This document shows, in pieces, positions 1 through 8,423 of a stretch of 64,000 bases of DNA (the first letter of the stretch is position 1; each line of letters opens with the position of its first letter). The stretch lies in assembly GCF_024055795.1 (NCBI RefSeq), contig NZ_JAMXMY010000001.1, forward strand, positions 62,001 through 126,000, written 5' to 3'. The notes beneath the pieces were generated by a model, which saw only the letters and a list, made by a program, of their open reading frames with translations, searched no databases and had not been told where the DNA came from. This stretch comes from Actinoallomurus purpureus. GTDB taxonomy: Bacteria; Actinomycetota; Actinomycetes; Streptosporangiales; Streptosporangiaceae. The translations under genes and the position numbers were made by a program.

Positions 1-2
1 TC

Positions 3-326
3 TGCTCGGTCGCGGTCATCCACCACATGGACTTCACGAGCGCGCTCACCAGGATGGCGGAGCTGCTGCGCCCGGGCGGACGACTGGTGATCGTCGGCCT
101 CGCCCGCGAGCGCACGCCCTGGGATCGGGCGTGCAGCGGTGCCGCGCTGCCCGCCGTCATGGTCCTCGACCGCCTGTACGGCAAGACGGACCCGCCGGGC
201 ATGCCGATGGTGGAGCCGGAGATGAGCTGGGGGCAGGTCCGCCGGGACGCGCTGCGGCTGCTGCCCGGCGCGCGGTTCCGGCGGCACCTGCTGTGGCGCT
301 ATTCGGTGTGCTGGCGCAAACCCTGA
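3..326 (+). CDS. SAM-dependent methyltransferase, C-terminal part
   Basis: The reading frame is open from the left edge of the window and stops at 324-326, so only the last 107 or so codons are present. The visible segment reads LLRPGGRLVIVGL, the usual beta-strand 4/5 region of class I methyltransferases after the Asp-rich motif, followed by a C-terminal tail with many Arg residues. This fits a small-molecule methyltransferase of the Methyltransf_11/25 type, but the SAM-binding GxGxG motif lies outside the window. About 80 bases separate it from the next operon, so it is probably transcribed separately. The substrate cannot be told. Confidence 0.7.
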   Translation, partial: CSVAVIHHMDFTSALTRMAELLRPGGRLVIVGLARERTPWDRACSGAALPAVMVLDRLYGKTDPPGMPMVEPEMSWGQVRRDALRLLPGARFRRHLLWRYSVCWRKP

Positions 327-374
327 CCGACGTGGCGTCGTGGTCTCCGTGCGCGAGGTGTCGGCCGACCGGAC

Positions 375-380
375 TAGGGT
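375..380 (+). promoter_or_regulatory. Possible -10 element of the SMC operon
   Basis: TAGGGT lies 26 bases before the ATG at 407 and matches the usual actinobacterial -10 form TAnnnT. No convincing -35 is visible, so this is a weak call resting on position in the only gap before the four-gene operon. Confidence 0.3.
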
Positions 381-406
381 CGTGCCTCGGACGACAGGGG
401 GTGACG

Positions 407-1666
407 ATGACCGGGCAGATGCGCTTCGAGCACGACGACGTCATCGCCGTGCGCGAGGCGTTCCACCGCCGGCTCAAGGCGTTCGCCGCGCCGGTCGCCG
501 GCGACCGCGCGGCGGTCACCGAGGACCTCGACCAGCTCGAGGTGGCGCGCGCGATCCACGCCGCGTTCGGCGACCACGAGGCGTACGGCGGCCTCACCCG
601 CGCCGAGCTGGCCCAGTCATGCGCCCACATCTGCGGCCGGTCGCAGTTCGACCGCTACTTCGAGCTGTTCCTGAAGATGGAGCTGGTCGAGCCGTTCACC
701 CAGCGCGATTACGAATGGCGGTACGTCCTCAACCCGGCGTCGTCGGCGGCGCTGCTGGTGTTCGGCCGGCTCGAGGCCAGCGGCGGGCTGCAGGAGCTGG
801 TCACGCTGCTCGACGCCACCTATCGCGAGCTGGAGCGTGGCGGGGCGACGAGCCGTTCGGTGGCCGAGGCGCTCGTGCAGGCGCGGCGGGAGTTCACGAT
901 CCGGTCCGGGCACCTGCGCCGGCTCGTGCGCCACCGGCCGCTGGAGGAGCTGATCGCCGAGCAGCGTCACCACGGCGACGCCAAGCGGCTGTTCACCCAG
1001 GCGGACCGCATCGTCGAGCGGGTCAACCGCGACTTCGGCGAGCATCGCCGGGCCGCTGAACGCATGGCCGAGGCCGCCCTCCAGTACGTCAACGCCGTGC
1101 AGGAGTACATGGCGCGCCTCCTCGACCAGGCCGCGCAGCGCCGCGACTTCACCCTCCTGGACGCCGAGGCCTACCGCACGGCCGCGATCACCGGCAGCCC
1201 CGAGGCCCTCGCCGCCGTCTTCGACGGCATCGTCTTCGACCCGCCCCGGCTGCACCTGTCACCGCACGAGGTCCTGCGAACGATCGAGACGCACCAGCCG
1301 CGGCCGCGTCCCCGGCAGCGCCGGCCGCGGCGTGAGGACCCGCTGCCCGAGGGCGACCCGGTCGAGGAGGCAGCCGAGCGCCTTCGCGAATACCAGGCGT
1401 CCCGGCGGGCGGCCATCGAGGCGCACCTCGGCTCGGAGGACGACGTCGACCTCACCGAGCGGCTGCGCGGCACGCCGTGGCGGCGGTCGGTGCGCATCAT
1501 CGCCGACGTCCTCGTCTCCGCGACCGACCCCGACCTGCCCTTCGAGCCGGTGCTGGGCGACCGGCTGCACGTCACGGCCGACCAGCCGACGACGTACGTC
1601 AGTGAGCTCGGCGTGCGGGCGGTCAAGGCGGAGCGTGCCACGACCCGGGGCGACCGCGATGACTGA
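407..1666 (+). CDS. Kleisin-like (MukF/JetA-type) subunit of an SMC complex
   Basis: First gene of a four-gene operon ending in an SMC-type ATPase. I chose ATG 407 because a GGGGG ribosome site sits 6 bases before it; an in-frame GTG at 401 is possible, and the open frame upstream lacks coding character. The 419-residue product has an N-terminal winged-helix-like part (about 1-115, with GGLTRAELAQ), a long helical middle (about 120-300), a charged Pro/Arg linker (about 300-330) and a compact C-terminal domain. That order and size match bacterial kleisins of the MukF/MksF/JetA type, which bridge the SMC heads. The assignment rests on architecture and on the neighbouring ATPase, not on a recognised signature. 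Overlaps the next gene by 8 bases (ATGACTGA), which suggests translational coupling. Confidence 0.6.
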   Translation: MTGQMRFEHDDVIAVREAFHRRLKAFAAPVAGDRAAVTEDLDQLEVARAIHAAFGDHEAYGGLTRAELAQSCAHICGRSQFDRYFELFLKMELVEPFTQRDYEWRYVLNPASSAALLVFGRLEASGGLQELVTLLDATYRELERGGATSRSVAEALVQARREFTIRSGHLRRLVRHRPLEELIAEQRHHGDAKRLFTQADRIVERVNRDFGEHRRAAERMAEAALQYVNAVQEYMARLLDQAAQRRDFTLLDAEAYRTAAITGSPEALAAVFDGIVFDPPRLHLSPHEVLRTIETHQPRPRPRQRRPRREDPLPEGDPVEEAAERLREYQASRRAAIEAHLGSEDDVDLTERLRGTPWRRSVRIIADVLVSATDPDLPFEPVLGDRLHVTADQPTTYVSELGVRAVKAERATTRGDRDD

Positions 1667-2216
1667 GCCGGAGCCGTCCGCCCTGACGCTGGCCCGGCTG
1701 CGCGCCCTCGGCGGTGCACCGGCACGGACGTCGGCGGCCGCGTCGGCCGCGGCCCGCGCGGCCGGGCGGGAGATCGCCCTGGCCTCCGTCGCCGGGGACC
1801 AGGTCGCGCTGCTGACCTGGCCGGCCGACCTCGACCTGGCCGAGCAGTCCGAGCACGCGCTGTGGACGCCGCCGCCCACCGCCCTTCAACTGACCTTCGC
1901 CGCCTGCGTACGGCTGTGCTGGGAGGACCCCCACCTGCACCCCCACCCGGGCCGGGCGGTCGCACCGGAACGCGTCTTCGCGCTGCTCGCCCGCGTGAAC
2001 GCCCGCCCGGCGGCGGACGAGGCGATCCCCATCTTCGACAACGCGCCCAAGCGCTCCCTGTCCTGGCTGCGGCGCACGGCATGGGTCGACCAGGACGACG
2101 CGGGCGTCCGGTTCGGCACGCGGCTGGCGACGCTGCCCGACGACGAGGTGGCCGCGCTGCGCCGCGTGTACGAGGCGATGCCGGATCCTGAGGAGACGGA
2201 GGCGGCGGATGACTGA
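1659..2216 (+). CDS. Small winged-helix protein of the SMC operon (KITE-like candidate 1)
   Basis: 185 residues, starting at ATG 1659 inside the stop region of the kleisin-like gene. The N-terminal 50 residues are Ala-rich and low in complexity. The rest has helix-rich segments and ends with a helix-wing pattern (SLSWLRRTAWVDQDDAGVRF). In MukBEF, MksBEF and Wadjet operons the small gene beside the kleisin encodes a KITE protein, which binds the kleisin and regulates DNA entry. By position and size this could be one, but sequence alone does not prove it. It ends in the same ATGACTGA overlap with the following gene, so the four products are probably made in fixed ratio. Confidence 0.5.
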   Translation: MTEPEPSALTLARLRALGGAPARTSAAASAAARAAGREIALASVAGDQVALLTWPADLDLAEQSEHALWTPPPTALQLTFAACVRLCWEDPHLHPHPGRAVAPERVFALLARVNARPAADEAIPIFDNAPKRSLSWLRRTAWVDQDDAGVRFGTRLATLPDDEVAALRRVYEAMPDPEETEAADD

Positions 2217-2850
2217 CGGCGTCCCGGCGCTGGAGACGCTGCCGCACGACCTGCGCCTCGCCGTACGCCGGGCGGTGGCGGTGGTCGAGGAGGCGGACCA
2301 GCCGGTGCCCATGCCCCTGTACCGAGGGCTCGCGCCCGATCTGCGGCCGTACGTCGAGGCGATGCTGGGCGCGGCCGGCCGGGTCCTCATCGAGCTGCGC
2401 GAGGGCTTCATCTCCGGGTACGACGACGCGGTCGCGCGCGAGCTGACCCGGGAGGGCATCGGCGCCCTCGAGCCCATCGACGCGGCCGTCCTCGCGCTGG
2501 TCCTGCTGCACGGGTTCGTCATCCCGAAGGCCCAGGGGGAGCTGCCGCGCACGGCACGGGCGTACCAGGCCCGCCGGGTGAGCTTCGAGACGCTCGTCAA
2601 CTCGCGCATCCGCTCCCGCGAGCAGATCCGGCAGTCGCTGCAGCGGCTGCGCGACCGGGGGCTCCTCCAGCCCGGCGACAGCGCGCCGATCCGTCCGGGC
2701 CCGCAGTTCCTGCGCCTGACCCCGCAGGCCTCGAACCTCATCGAGGAGAACCTCATCCTGCTGGCGGACCCCGACGGCGCGCTCGCCGACGCCATCCGCC
2801 GCCGGCGGGCCCAGGCGCGATCCCAGGCCATCGAGGGAGAGAAACGGTGA
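2209..2850 (+). CDS. MukE/JetB-like winged-helix protein (KITE-like candidate 2)
   Basis: 213 residues, start ATG 2209 overlapping the previous stop. The middle is mostly helical. Residues of about 120-180 form a clear winged-helix: SREQIRQSLQRLRDRGLL followed by the wing PGPQFLRLTP, then a basic C-terminal helix. This is the expected form of a KITE subunit (MukE, MksE, JetB, ScpB), which binds the kleisin of an SMC complex. The operon thus carries two small winged-helix proteins where MukBEF and Wadjet have one; a KITE heterodimer, as in Smc5/6 with Nse1 and Nse3, is one reading. The stop overlaps the GTG of the ATPase gene in GTGA. Confidence 0.55.
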   Translation: MTDGVPALETLPHDLRLAVRRAVAVVEEADQPVPMPLYRGLAPDLRPYVEAMLGAAGRVLIELREGFISGYDDAVARELTREGIGALEPIDAAVLALVLLHGFVIPKAQGELPRTARAYQARRVSFETLVNSRIRSREQIRQSLQRLRDRGLLQPGDSAPIRPGPQFLRLTPQASNLIEENLILLADPDGALADAIRRRRAQARSQAIEGEKR

Positions 2851-5800
2851 CGAGCGAGATCGACATCGAGGCGGCGGGCCTCGGCGGCGTGGTCGGCCGG
2901 CGTGACCTGATCGCGCTGCAGACCCTGGAGATCGGCACGCTCACGTCGCATCCGATCCCGATCATCCCCGGACAGTTCATCACCGTCGCCGGGCGCGGAC
3001 CGGTGGACAGCAACGGCTCGGGCAAGACGACCTTCCTGTCCGCCATCACGCTGATCCTCGCCGACCCGCAGTGGCGGCTGCACGAGAGCGGGAAGTACGC
3101 CGCGCGGCTGCTGTTCCGCCCCGAGCCGGTGGGCCTGTCCGCCAAGGAACACGGGCCGGCGACCGCCGGCTACATCGTCGGGGTGTTCGGCGAGCGCGGC
3201 GCGGACGAGCGGTCGGCCCTGTCGGTGTGGATCCGCCTGCAGTCCGGCGGCAGCCCGTACGCCGAGGTCCGCTGGAGCGACGGCCTGGTCCTCGCGCGCG
3301 GCGCGGACGACGCCGAGCGGCTCGAGACCGCGCACCGCACCTGGGCCACGCTGCGCAACCGGGTGCCGGTGACGCGGATCGGCGACGTCCTGTACGGCTC
3401 GTCGCCGCGCTGCATGTCCTACCTCCACACCGACGGCACCCGCCCGGAGGCGCCGTCGCTGGTGTCGGAGGAGCTGTCCCACCTCAAACCCGAGGAGATC
3501 GGCGACTCCCTCATCGCCCTCGCCGGGCTCACCGATCTCGTCGACAAGGAGAGCGACGCGCGCGCCGGGCGCGTCGAGATCGAGTCCCGGTACGCCGAGG
3601 AGCGCAGCCGCGACGAGCAGCGCCGCCTCGAGGAGGAGAGCGACCTTGCGGCCGTGGCCGACCGCGACCGCGCGCGGGAGCACGTCGCGCGGGTCGCCGT
3701 GCTGCGGCGGCTGCACGCCGCCCGGCGCTACCTCGACGTCCACGCCGACGACGCCGCCCTGGCCGAGCAGATCGACGAGCTCGGCGCGCGGGTCGACGAA
3801 CGCCGCGAGGCCCTCCGCATGGCCCAGGCGGAACTGGACGAGCTCGCCGTTCCCGAGGAGCTGCAACAGCGCGTCGCCGAGCTCGACGGCGTCCACCAGT
3901 CACTCCAGGAGGACCTGAGCGGCCTGATCGGCGAGGAGGGACGGCACGAGGGCGAGCTCGAACGCCTGGGCGGGTCACGGCCGGCGCTCACCCGGCTCGC
4001 CGAGCTGTGGGACGGCACCCCGGCCGAGACGCTGCGCACCGACCTCGAGGCGTCGGCCCCCGAGCTGATGGAGGCCGAGTGGGCCCTGAGGCAGGCCACC
4101 GGGCAGGTCGACGAGGCGCGTACGGCACTGGAGCGGATCCAGGCCGGCCACGACCCCGACACCGCCGCGATCCTCGCGCGGCTCGACGCGGCGGGCCTGC
4201 CCGCCGCCGGTCTCCTCGACGCCGTGACGCTCGACGACGGTGTCCGCGCCGCGTGGGAACCGCGCCTGTGGCCCTACCGGCACGCCGTGGTGGTGGCCCC
4301 CGGCGACCATGACGCCGCCGTGGACGCGCTGCGATCTCTGCCCGGTTCCGTTCTCGTGGCCGCCGACGGCCCGCTCGACGCCGCGCCCGACGCCCCGCCG
4401 CCCGCCGGGGTGACCGGCCGGATCCCGCTCCGGCGGTTCCTCGCCTCCCTGGAACGGCGGGTCGCGGCGGTGGCCGGCCCGGCGAGCGCCCACGACGCCG
4501 ATCCGGGCGTCACCGTGATCGGCGGCTTCGCCGAGCCGATCGCCGGCCGCGACGCCCGCATCCGGCAGGCGCAGACCCGGCTGGCGGAGGCGGAGGAGCG
4601 CGCCGAGGCCGCCCGGGACTCCCGCGCGGCCGTCGCGAGCCGCCGGGCCCACCTGGAGAACGCCCTGAGGCATGCCACGGCGGCCGGTCAGCTCGCCGAG
4701 CTGGACGAGAGGCTCGCCGAGCTGAAGGATCGCCTCGCCGACGTGCGCCACCGCCGTACGAACCTGAAAGCACGGGTCGCCGAGGCGAGCACCGCCTGGA
4801 TGCGCGCCCGGAGCAAGGTCGACACTCTGGAGCAGCAGCGGCGGTTCCTCGGCCAGAAGGTGACCCAGGCGCGGCAGCACCTCACCGACGCCGAACGCGA
4901 GGTCGCCAAGCTCACCTCCCGGCGCGCGGACCTGCCCCTGCGGTACTGGACCGGTCAGTGGGGCGGCGACGCCGCCGCGGCGGAAGAGCTCCTCGGCGCG
5001 CAGGAGCCGAAGCTGCGGGCCGCCGGGCCGGACGCCCTGCTGAACCACGCCCGCGACGCGCTGAACGAGGCGGTGCACGCCCTGTACGCCCGGACGCCGG
5101 CACCCTCCGACCTCCAGGACCTCATCGACCGGTTCCGTGACTCACTGTCCACCGAGTCGCTCGCCGACCGGCTCCGACGGCTCCAGACGCTGACCGAGGC
5201 CCTCGACGACGTGCTCACCGGCCTCGCCGAACACGACCGGCGCACCCGCGCGCAGATCGAGGAGGAACGCCGGCGACGGCAGCTGGCGCTCGGCGAGCTC
5301 GACACCGTACGCGAGGAGCGCGAGGAGGAGCTGCAGACGGTGCAGAAGCTGGTGAAGGAGGTCGTCAAGGGCCGTCTCGACGCGGTCAGCGCGACCTACG
5401 ACCGGCTCGACCGCGCCCGCGGCGGGTTCGGCGCCCGGCTCATCATCCAGGCCCGCGAGCCCGCCAAACCCGAGCAGCCCCGCCGGTGGGCCGTCACCCC
5501 GGCCTGGGTCCGCGACCTGGGCGGGGAGGCCATCCCGTACAAGGAGACCGGGAACAGCGCGCAGAAGAAGATCCAGGCGATCCAGCTGGTGCTCGCGGCA
5601 CTGCTCAGCGACGAGAACGCCGAGGGACGCGTCCTCGTCCTCGACGAGCTCGGCAACAGCCTCGGCGACCAGAACCGCTCTGACATCCTCGCCGCGCTGC
5701 AACGCGCCGCCAACTCCCAGCGCGTCACGGTGTTCGGCACGTGCCAGGACGCCGTCTTCCCGCACGCGGCGAGCTACACGGGCGAGATCCTGTGGTTCAG

Positions 5801-5915
5801 CAGGCACGCCGTCACCTCGCCGTTCAACGACCCGACCCGGGTCTGGGGGTTCGACGACAACGGCGACCGCGTCGAGCTGACCCAGGACTGGATCACCCGC
5901 GGCGCCCCCGGCTGA
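2847..5915 (+). CDS. SMC-type ATPase (MukB/JetC-like) with split coiled coil
   Basis: 1022 residues, GTG start within a GTGA overlap. The Walker A region is DSNGSGKTT (residues 54-62), with Asp at the first Gly of the usual GxxGxGK. Two long Glu/Ala/Arg coiled-coil arms (about 240-420 and 560-880) flank a globular central region (about 430-560) in the place of a hinge. The C-terminal head has a signature-like stretch TGNSAQKK (901-908) and Walker B VLVLDE with D933-E934, then a D-loop-like GDQNR. Family knowledge: such ATPases extrude or clamp DNA together with a kleisin and KITE proteins. The length is typical of JetC/MksB and shorter than MukB. No nuclease or toprim gene follows: the next feature is a terminator and a gene on the other strand. 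A role in plasmid defence or chromosome folding is inferred. Confidence 0.8.
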   Translation: MTSEIDIEAAGLGGVVGRRDLIALQTLEIGTLTSHPIPIIPGQFITVAGRGPVDSNGSGKTTFLSAITLILADPQWRLHESGKYAARLLFRPEPVGLSAKEHGPATAGYIVGVFGERGADERSALSVWIRLQSGGSPYAEVRWSDGLVLARGADDAERLETAHRTWATLRNRVPVTRIGDVLYGSSPRCMSYLHTDGTRPEAPSLVSEELSHLKPEEIGDSLIALAGLTDLVDKESDARAGRVEIESRYAEERSRDEQRRLEEESDLAAVADRDRAREHVARVAVLRRLHAARRYLDVHADDAALAEQIDELGARVDERREALRMAQAELDELAVPEELQQRVAELDGVHQSLQEDLSGLIGEEGRHEGELERLGGSRPALTRLAELWDGTPAETLRTDLEASAPELMEAEWALRQATGQVDEARTALERIQAGHDPDTAAILARLDAAGLPAAGLLDAVTLDDGVRAAWEPRLWPYRHAVVVAPGDHDAAVDALRSLPGSVLVAADGPLDAAPDAPPPAGVTGRIPLRRFLASLERRVAAVAGPASAHDADPGVTVIGGFAEPIAGRDARIRQAQTRLAEAEERAEAARDSRAAVASRRAHLENALRHATAAGQLAELDERLAELKDRLADVRHRRTNLKARVAEASTAWMRARSKVDTLEQQRRFLGQKVTQARQHLTDAEREVAKLTSRRADLPLRYWTGQWGGDAAAAEELLGAQEPKLRAAGPDALLNHARDALNEAVHALYARTPAPSDLQDLIDRFRDSLSTESLADRLRRLQTLTEALDDVLTGLAEHDRRTRAQIEEERRRRQLALGELDTVREEREEELQTVQKLVKEVVKGRLDAVSATYDRLDRARGGFGARLIIQAREPAKPEQPRRWAVTPAWVRDLGGEAIPYKETGNSAQKKIQAIQLVLAALLSDENAEGRVLVLDELGNSLGDQNRSDILAALQRAANSQRVTVFGTCQDAVFPHAASYTGEILWFSRHAVTSPFNDPTRVWGFDDNGDRVELTQDWITRGAPG

Positions 5916-6010
5916 CCGGACACGGAGTGTCGACTCAAGGCGGACGCCGCGTCCACGGACGACGTTGCCCTGGATCAAGGCGGCACCCGGCCCCGGAGCA
6001 TGATCTCTGA

Positions 6011-6039
6011 CGGACGCCGCGCGCCGGGCGCGGCGTCCG
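6011..6039. terminator. Bidirectional terminator between converging genes
   Basis: Perfect 12-bp inverted repeat, CGGACGCCGCGC and its complement, with a 5-base loop. It lies between the end of the SMC operon and the end of the acyl-CoA ligase gene on the other strand, so it can serve both and shows that the SMC operon ends here. Confidence 0.7.
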
Positions 6040-6070
6040 CTGGGCGGCACTCAGCGGTGCCCGCCACGGA

Positions 6071-7540
6071 TCACTCGGTGTGGTCTGCCGTGCAGGGCTT
6101 GGCGGGGACGCGGGCGGCGCGGAGGGCGGAACGCCGGATCTTGCCGGCGTCGTCGCGCAGCGGCTCGGTGACGAACTCGAACGTCTTCGGGATCTTGTAG
6201 GCCGCCAGCCGCTCGCGCAGGTGGGCCAGCACGGCCGCCTCGTCGACGTCGGCGTCGCCGTCGGCCTGGACGATCGCGTGCGGTGCCGAGCCGAGGTCGT
6301 CGTCGGGCAGCCCGATGACGGCGGACGAGCGCACGGCCGGGTGCTCTTCCAGAGCACTCTCGATCTCGGCCGGGTACACGTTCGAGCCGCCCACGAGGAT
6401 CATGTCGGTGTCGCGGTCGGTCAGGTAGAGGTAGCCGTCGGCGTCGGTGTAGCCGAGGTCGCCCAGCCAGTCCCAGCGGCCGTCGCTGCGCGCCTCGGCG
6501 CCGATGTAGGTGTAGGTCGGCCCGGCGTCCGGGCGCATCCACACCTGGCCCACCTGGCCCGGCCCGAGCGGCCGGCCGGACTCATCGCGCACCTGGATGT
6601 CACCGGCCAACGGGCGGCCGACCGAGCCGCGGTGGGCGAGCCATTCGGTGCCGCTGATGCGAGTGGCGGCCTGAGCCTCCGTCCCGGCGTACAGCTCCCA
6701 GATCCGCTCCGGGCCGAGCCAGTCGATCCACGCCTGTTTGAGCCACGGCGCGATCGGCGCGCCGAGGTGGAACACCACGCGTAGCGACGACAGGTCCGTG
6801 GCCGTGCGGTCGGCCTCCGGCAGCCGCCAGATCCGATGCATCATCGTCGGCACGGCGTACATCCAGTCCACATGGTGCCGCTCGGCCAGCCGGAGCGTCT
6901 CCGCCGCGTCGAAGCGCTCCATCAGGACCACGTGCTTGCCGAACAGCAGCGCCGCGGTGAGGGACACGAAGGGGCCGTTGTGCGTCAGCGGCGCCGTGAC
7001 CAGCGCCGCCCCTCTCTCTGACATCTGCGCGGCGAGACCGAACAGGCCCGCGCGCTCGGCGACGCCGGGCTCGACCGTGGCGATCAGCTTCGGGCGTCCG
7101 GTGCTGCCGCCGGACGTGAGGATCTTCCACGGCTGCGGGACGATGCCCGGCGGAGCGGACTCCGGCTGGTTCGCTCCCGCGGAGGGCGGGAGAGTGCCGG
7201 GGCCGGTGGCGGCGACCACGACCCTGGGCCGGGCCAGTTCGAGGACCGGCTCGCGCTCGGCGGCGGGCATCCGGTCGGAGACCGGGACCGGCGTGCCGCC
7301 GGCCTTCCAGGCGGCCAGCAGCGCGACGACGAAGTCGACGCCGTTCGGCAGGACGATCGCGACGCGGTCGCCGACGCGGACGCCGCGGTCCCGCAGTTCC
7401 CAGGCGAGGCGGTTGGCGCGCTCGTCCAGCTCTCGCCGGGACAGGGTGACCGTGCCGCAGGTCAATGCCGGCGTCTCGGGATCCGCCGCCACGAGCCGCG
7501 TCAGGGCGACGCCGAGCGGGGTTCCGGTGACTGCGGACAT
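6071..7540 (-). CDS. AMP-dependent acyl-CoA synthetase/ligase
   Basis: 489 residues of the adenylate-forming (ANL) superfamily. It activates a carboxylic acid with ATP to an acyl-adenylate and then forms the CoA thioester. Visible motifs: P-loop TSGGSTGRPK near residue 145, ELYAGTEA (motif A5), the GWLGDLGY-like segment DWLGDLGYTDADGYLYLTDR (A7/A8), GGSNVYPAEIE, and the C-terminal catalytic Lys region DDAGKIRRS. It is close in form to bile-acid or short fatty-acid CoA ligases; the substrate is unknown. The ATG at 7540 is preceded by a GAAG-type ribosome site. A TetR gene lies upstream on the same strand, and a large palindrome sits in the ligase promoter region, so control by that TetR is likely. 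Confidence 0.85.
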   Translation of the reverse strand: MSAVTGTPLGVALTRLVAADPETPALTCGTVTLSRRELDERANRLAWELRDRGVRVGDRVAIVLPNGVDFVVALLAAWKAGGTPVPVSDRMPAAEREPVLELARPRVVVAATGPGTLPPSAGANQPESAPPGIVPQPWKILTSGGSTGRPKLIATVEPGVAERAGLFGLAAQMSERGAALVTAPLTHNGPFVSLTAALLFGKHVVLMERFDAAETLRLAERHHVDWMYAVPTMMHRIWRLPEADRTATDLSSLRVVFHLGAPIAPWLKQAWIDWLGPERIWELYAGTEAQAATRISGTEWLAHRGSVGRPLAGDIQVRDESGRPLGPGQVGQVWMRPDAGPTYTYIGAEARSDGRWDWLGDLGYTDADGYLYLTDRDTDMILVGGSNVYPAEIESALEEHPAVRSSAVIGLPDDDLGSAPHAIVQADGDADVDEAAVLAHLRERLAAYKIPKTFEFVTEPLRDDAGKIRRSALRAARVPAKPCTADHTE

Positions 7541-7628
7541 GAGGCTTCTCTTCCTTGCGGCTCTGGGCGGGGCCCACGTGCGGTGGGCTCACCGAGTGAT
7601 GATCGCCGGGGGCGGGATGAATGGTGGC

Positions 7629-7655
7629 CCGTATGTTACTTCACGTAACATACGG
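7629..7655. promoter_or_regulatory. TetR-type operator (11-bp inverted repeat, 5-bp spacer)
   Basis: CCGTATGTTAC at 7629-7639 is repeated in perfect inverted form at 7645-7655. The site lies 89 bases before the ligase start and just past the end of the TetR gene. Size and symmetry fit a TetR dimer pair. The TTAC core is AT-rich against a GC-rich background and may overlap the ligase promoter. Confidence 0.7.
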
Positions 7656-7713
7656 TTCTCTTGTACGACGCTGTCAAGCGGTTCCGTGCACTTCCGTCGG
7701 GAATCGAGGCCGG

Positions 7714-8349
7714 TCAGCCCGTTGTCCAGTCGGCGTCCCGGAAGCCGTTCCACAGCAGGTCCGTCAGCTGATCGACGAGCTTATCCCGGCTGACGTGGCG
7801 CCGGTCGAGCCACAGGTCCGCGCTGCTGCGCACGAGCCCGACCATGGCGTGGCCCCAGGTCAGCAGGAGGACCTGCCGCTCGGGGCTCTTGTCCTTGTTC
7901 ACCGATGACATGAAGCCCGCCAGGTCGTCGCCGATCAGGCGCATGAATGCGTCCAGGGCGTCACCGAGGGCCGGCGCGCCCTCGGCGCTGCCCCGGGTGA
8001 GGAAACGGTAGGTCTGCGGAGCATGGTCGATCCGCCGCAGGAACACCTCGATGGTGGCTCGGGTGCGTTCGCGCGGGTCCGCGTGGGCGCCCAGCGTCGC
8101 GTGCAACTCGGTGAGCAACGCGACGGCGAAGCGCTCGCCGACCGCGTGAGCCAGGCCGTTCTTGTCGCCGAAGTGACGGTAGACGATCGGTTTCGACACG
8201 CCGGCCTCGGCGGCGACGGCGTCCATCGAGACCTGGGGACCGTCGCGGGCGATGACCCGCTCGGCCGCGGCGAGCAGCTGGTCGCGCCGCTGGGCCCAGG
8301 GCAGGCGCTTGGTGGCAGGGGGGCCGTCGCCGACCGTCGCCGGTTCCAC
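7714..8349 (-). CDS. TetR family transcriptional regulator
   Basis: 211 residues from GTG 8349, chosen because GGGGGTGA lies about 5 bases upstream and the family is normally near 200 residues; the frame is open for another 96 codons with no family similarity. The N-terminal HTH is typical: MDAVAAEAGVSKPIVYRHFGDK. The C-terminal ligand domain is helical and of the TetR_C type. It is upstream of the acyl-CoA ligase on the same strand, with a perfect operator-like repeat between them. The ligand is probably an acyl-CoA or the acid that the ligase activates, as is common in this arrangement (inference). Confidence 0.85.
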   Translation of the reverse strand: MEPATVGDGPPATKRLPWAQRRDQLLAAAERVIARDGPQVSMDAVAAEAGVSKPIVYRHFGDKNGLAHAVGERFAVALLTELHATLGAHADPRERTRATIEVFLRRIDHAPQTYRFLTRGSAEGAPALGDALDAFMRLIGDDLAGFMSSVNKDKSPERQVLLLTWGHAMVGLVRSSADLWLDRRHVSRDKLVDQLTDLLWNGFRDADWTTG

Positions 8350-8423
8350 CGCGTCACCCCCTTCGGGTCGGTGCCCAAGAGTACGCAGGGGAGGGGGACG
8401 CGCGCGTACGGCCGCCAGGGCGG

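Noticed and set aside
1623-3896. 757-residue minus-strand frame across the SMC operon
   Set aside because: Crosses three real coupled genes in antisense and has no protein-like pattern.
5916-6070. Search for a JetD-type nuclease after the SMC gene
   Set aside because: The gap is 155 bases with a terminator, and the next gene runs in the opposite direction.
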